From: an uncultured Azospirillum sp.
GTDB taxonomy: Bacteria; Pseudomonadota; Alphaproteobacteria; RF32; CAG-239
Assembly (NCBI GenBank): GCA_902489675.1
Contig: CABUAP010000037.1
Coordinates: forward strand, 1 to 10,022
DNA length: 10,022 nt
Direction: 5' to 3'
Both the position numbers and the translations under genes were made by a program. The notes beneath the pieces were generated by a model. That model had not been told where the DNA came from. It saw only the letters and a list, made by a program, of their open reading frames with translations, and made no database searches. Of this stretch, positions 7,640 through 10,022 are shown piece after piece (position 1 is the first letter of the stretch; each line of letters begins with the position of its first letter).

Positions 7640-8569
7640 TTAGGCTTTTATCCGCCGTATATCGGGCAAGGCTGCAAATTCGGCATACATCCGGTCAAGA
7701 AATTTCATATCCGGTTTGGAATGAAGCACTTTGCAACCGAGGTAACGGACAAATGCCGAACTGCAAAACGGAAATTGGCAAATTTTTTTTGTGAATTTCC
7801 AATAGGCGGAAACAGCGCGCAGATACATTCGCTGCCGCGCTTCTTTAGGCAGCTCCGCGTGTTCTTTCAATGTCCAATAATAGGCCATAAAGCGGTCATG
7901 GTCGAGCTGGATTTTATTGCCGGAAAAATTACCTATTTCTTTCGGTACCAAGACAACGTTAGCGGTCATTTTGACAATGCCGTCAGCATATATCGCTGCC
8001 CTGAGCGGGATCGATTCATCTTGGATAAATGCCCGTTCGTCTGCGCCTTTGGCCTGTTGCAGCACCTTGGTTTTGATCAATTGCCCCATCCGGGTAAAAC
8101 GCCCGTTAAGCACGGCATTGAGAGCATTGGGAAAATATTGATAGTCAAAATCTTCCAGCCGGCAGTTTTCCAGCTCCTGAGGTTCTTTCCCCGTTTTGGT
8201 AAAACAGCCGTAAATCATTTCGGCGCCGGTTTCATCGGCAACCTTTAACATTTTTTCCGTCGAATCAAGCGGGAAAATATCATCGGAATCAAGCATCCTT
8301 GTCCATTTGCCCTTAGCCAGCGCAATCCCCTGATTGATTCTGGCACTGATCCCCCGGTTATACGGATTGGTGACAATGGTGACGTTTTTGATTCCCTCAG
8401 TCATTTTGCGGATAATGTCAACCGAATTGTCGTTTGAAACATCATCAACAAAAATATATTCCGGATTTTTCAGTCCTGTTTGCGCCAAAAGAGCAGTCAT
8501 AACCGACGGCAGATAATATTCTTTATTGTAAACTGTCATCACAAAACTGACATCAATTTCTTCCGCCAT
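7640..8569 (-). CDS. Family 2 glycosyltransferase (GT-A fold)
   Basis: This is a predicted cytoplasmic glycosyltransferase of 309 residues that transfers a sugar from a nucleotide-sugar donor, most likely in the synthesis of a surface polysaccharide or lipopolysaccharide. GT2 features seen are the N-terminal strand SFVMTVYNKEYYL (8-20), VDDVSNDNS (41-49), NPYNRGISARINQGIALAKG (68-87) and the metal-binding DXD-type motif LDSDD (93-97). The sequence QDES at 183-186 is a candidate for the catalytic-base position. No membrane helix is evident, which differs from processive GT2 synthases. The C-terminal part (about 225-309) is rich in aromatic and basic residues and may bind the acceptor or membrane. 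The start at 8569 has a strong GGAGG site at 8574-8578. The gene follows the DUF2155 gene by 29 nt without a visible terminator, so it is probably co-transcribed with it. Donor and acceptor cannot be predicted. Confidence 0.92.
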   Translation of the reverse strand: MAEEIDVSFVMTVYNKEYYLPSVMTALLAQTGLKNPEYIFVDDVSNDNSVDIIRKMTEGIKNVTIVTNPYNRGISARINQGIALAKGKWTRMLDSDDIFPLDSTEKMLKVADETGAEMIYGCFTKTGKEPQELENCRLEDFDYQYFPNALNAVLNGRFTRMGQLIKTKVLQQAKGADERAFIQDESIPLRAAIYADGIVKMTANVVLVPKEIGNFSGNKIQLDHDRFMAYYWTLKEHAELPKEARQRMYLRAVSAYWKFTKKICQFPFCSSAFVRYLGCKVLHSKPDMKFLDRMYAEFAALPDIRRIKA

Positions 8570-8598
8570 TTTTCCTCCGTTACGGTTTTAGTTTCAAT

Positions 8599-9636
8599 TT
8601 AATCGGCAAGTTTACGGCTCAATTCTTCTTCCAGCTCGCGCAATGTATCCGCGCTCACTTGGGGGGCTTCCGCTTTTTCTGCTGGGAGTTCATCAATGCT
8701 TTCCGCCGGCATTTCTGCATTTTTCTCCACCTCTATGTCTGGCTCTGCTTCAGGCGCTTCGGCAGTTGTTACGCTGTCATCGGTTTCCTGTTTTGTGTCC
8801 TGAGGCTCAGCAGCGGATGTTTCCGCGGCCGGCAAGTCTAAAAGGCGTGTGTCGCTTTTGATAACATTTTCAGCCTCGTTTGCCGTATTCTCCCTGATTT
8901 CGATGTTTGCTCTGATTTCGGTCGGTGCGTCCTCATTGTTGCCGGCGCCGAAATTAAGCAGGGAATGCGGTGCATTTTCTTCTTTTGGGGTCTCATCGGC
9001 TGTATTATCGCTGATATTGTTTTCGTCTTTTTCAGCCGCAGCAAAAGGCAGCAGCTCCGCATCGGCAGCGCTTTCCTCGCCGTTTTCGCGGACAGCGGCC
9101 GGCAGCAGATCAATCGGTTCGCCGCTCGGGTTGTTTGCGCTGAAAACATCTTCATTTTCTTCGGTTGCCATTTTAGGCGTGGCTATGACCGCTCTCCTGA
9201 TGGGCAGCTGATCGCGGGCAGCCAACTCTTCGGGGGACAGAAAACGCACATTTTCAATATCGGTATCAATACATTTTAACAGCCAAACGTCATAAACCGG
9301 ATGTTCGACCGCATTTAAGGCCGGCGAGGAAGACAACATCCATCCTCTGAAGATGCTGACCTGTTCCGTATTGTTTACGGAATCCACCACGTCGACAAAG
9401 GCAAAGTTTTCCGGCGTTTCTTCCGGCGGGCGAGTGCGGCAGGCGCGAACCACAATCGAAAAACTGCCGAATTGCACTTCGGAATTGACCGGAACATTGA
9501 TCACGCTGACTCGGCCGGTGATTTTATCCATTGCCTGCATCTGCGCCGTGTTGGTCGGAATTTCCGCCGCCTGAACATTCAGGCCGATACCGGCGGCAAA
9601 GAGCGCCGGCAGTATAATGTTAGTTCTGTTTGTCAT
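8599..9636 (-). CDS. Secreted DUF2155 protein with a long acidic C-terminal tail
   Basis: This is a 345-residue periplasmic or envelope protein of unknown function. A Sec signal peptide (residues 1-23: basic MTNR start, hydrophobic core, VQA-AE cleavage site) has no lipobox Cys. Residues about 36-122 match the DUF2155 domain as I know it: MDKITGRV, FGSFSIVVRACRTRPPEE, then IFRGWMLSSSPALNAVEHP and YDVWLLKC. C66 and C122 lie near the two ends of the domain and could form a disulfide. From about 150 to 330 the sequence becomes low-complexity, rich in Glu, Asp, Ala, Asn and Pro, and is probably disordered. A short LLP-A/LPA-type motif recurs (around 177, 195, 267 and 317). The last 15 residues look like a charged helix. 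Family members are usually much shorter, so the tail is odd. The ATG at 9636 lies inside mlaD, suggesting translational coupling; GACGGG just upstream is a weak RBS. Confidence 0.85.
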   Translation of the reverse strand: MTNRTNIILPALFAAGIGLNVQAAEIPTNTAQMQAMDKITGRVSVINVPVNSEVQFGSFSIVVRACRTRPPEETPENFAFVDVVDSVNNTEQVSIFRGWMLSSSPALNAVEHPVYDVWLLKCIDTDIENVRFLSPEELAARDQLPIRRAVIATPKMATEENEDVFSANNPSGEPIDLLPAAVRENGEESAADAELLPFAAAEKDENNISDNTADETPKEENAPHSLLNFGAGNNEDAPTEIRANIEIRENTANEAENVIKSDTRLLDLPAAETSAAEPQDTKQETDDSVTTAEAPEAEPDIEVEKNAEMPAESIDELPAEKAEAPQVSADTLRELEEELSRKLAD

Positions 9637-10022
9637 TGCCCGTCACCATAAAAATGACTTCTCCGACTAAGTCTTCCAAAGTCTTAAAGTCTTTTGTATT
9701 TGTAATTTCGTCGCCGTTTTGCAGCAGTTCTTTAGATTTGCCCGGTTCAATCTTGATAAATTTGTTGCCCATCAGTCCGTTGCTGGCAATTACGGCCGCA
9801 CTGTCTTTGGGCAGCTTAACGTCGGGGGCAATACTGAGCTTAACTTCGGCGTCATAATTTTCGTTGTCGAGTTTCTGCCCGATAACCGTACCGACTTTGA
9901 TGCCGTTGATCATGACATCGGCGCCGGTGGTCAAACCGCCGACTTTGAGGAACTTGGCATTCAATTCATATCCTTTAACCACCTGCAGATCGGATACCCG
10001 ATAGGCAAAAAACAGGAAAAAC
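9620..10022 (-). CDS. mlaD: MlaD-type MCE-domain lipid transport protein (partial, 5' end outside window)
   Basis: Only the last 134 codons are present; the start lies beyond the right edge. MlaD is the inner-membrane-anchored MCE protein of the Mla phospholipid transporter, which forms a hexameric ring in the periplasm and works with the MlaFEB ABC transporter. The visible part begins with the end of a membrane helix (FFLFFAYR), then the MCE domain: LNAKFLKVGGLTTGADVMING, IKVGTV, LPKDSAAVIASNGLMGNKFI and IEPG. It ends with a short helical segment, TLEDLVGEVIFMVTG, as in alphaproteobacterial members. The reading frame stays open to position 10022. A GTG at 9982 could be mistaken for a start, but the membrane helix lies upstream of it. 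The gene overlaps the DUF2155 gene by 17 nt. mlaE and mlaF would be expected upstream, outside the window. Confidence 0.92.
   Translation of the reverse strand, partial: FFLFFAYRVSDLQVVKGYELNAKFLKVGGLTTGADVMINGIKVGTVIGQKLDNENYDAEVKLSIAPDVKLPKDSAAVIASNGLMGNKFIKIEPGKSKELLQNGDEITNTKDFKTLEDLVGEVIFMVTGNDKQN

Noticed and set aside
7721..8248. 175-codon plus-strand open frame opposite the glycosyltransferase
   Set aside because: The minus strand encodes a clear GT2 protein with DSDD motif and strong RBS; this frame is its shadow.
8849..9211. Ser/Leu-rich 120-codon plus-strand frame with a hydrophobic look opposite the DUF2155 tail
   Set aside because: It is the complement of the low-complexity acidic tail; Glu/Ala codons read backwards give Leu/Ser/Phe runs.
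9620..9982. GTG at 9982 as start of a complete 120-residue MCE protein
   Set aside because: The frame continues upstream to the window edge and encodes the end of a membrane helix, as expected for MlaD, so the gene is a 3' fragment rather than a short complete gene.

Overview
The window reads as a piece of an alphaproteobacterial chromosome with two convergent gene clusters. The best taxonomic clue is the minus-strand pair at the right end: an MlaD-type MCE protein followed by a secreted DUF2155 protein. As I recall, that pairing is typical of Alphaproteobacteria. Base composition is moderate. I infer an uncultured, possibly host-associated alphaproteobacterium, but the sequence alone does not fix the lineage.

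Left and centre (56-7340, plus strand): a compact four-gene operon for remodelling alpha-glucans. The order is glgB (branching enzyme), glgX (debranching enzyme), malQ (4-alpha-glucanotransferase) and a Cof-type HAD phosphatase. The gaps are 27, 12 and 7 nt, and no terminator is visible between the genes. GlgB adds alpha-1,6 branches, GlgX removes short branches, and MalQ re-distributes the released maltooligosaccharides. The HAD protein probably dephosphorylates a sugar phosphate or similar metabolite. The genes for ADP-glucose synthesis, glycogen synthase and phosphorylase (glgC, glgA, glgP) are not in the window.

Middle gap (7341-7639): a non-coding convergent junction. It holds two strong hairpin terminators that can work in both directions, one hairpin without a T-run, and one weak terminator-like hairpin. 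The roughly 110 nt between the two strong hairpins could hide a small RNA, but I see no good promoter.

Right (7640-10022, minus strand): an apparent operon of mlaD (3' part only, overlapping the next gene by 17 nt), a DUF2155 lipoprotein-like secreted protein without a lipobox, and a family 2 glycosyltransferase 29 nt downstream. The DUF2155 protein carries a long acidic, probably disordered C-terminal tail with recurring Leu-Pro-Ala motifs. This is the most unusual item here. The cluster points to cell-envelope work: phospholipid transport plus glycan synthesis.

I found no RNA genes of known family, CRISPR array, insertion sequence or phage gene. Most of the window is ordinary metabolism. 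The points worth a second look are the DUF2155 tail, the changed acid/base motif of MalQ, the HAD gene in the glycogen operon, and the convergent intergenic region.
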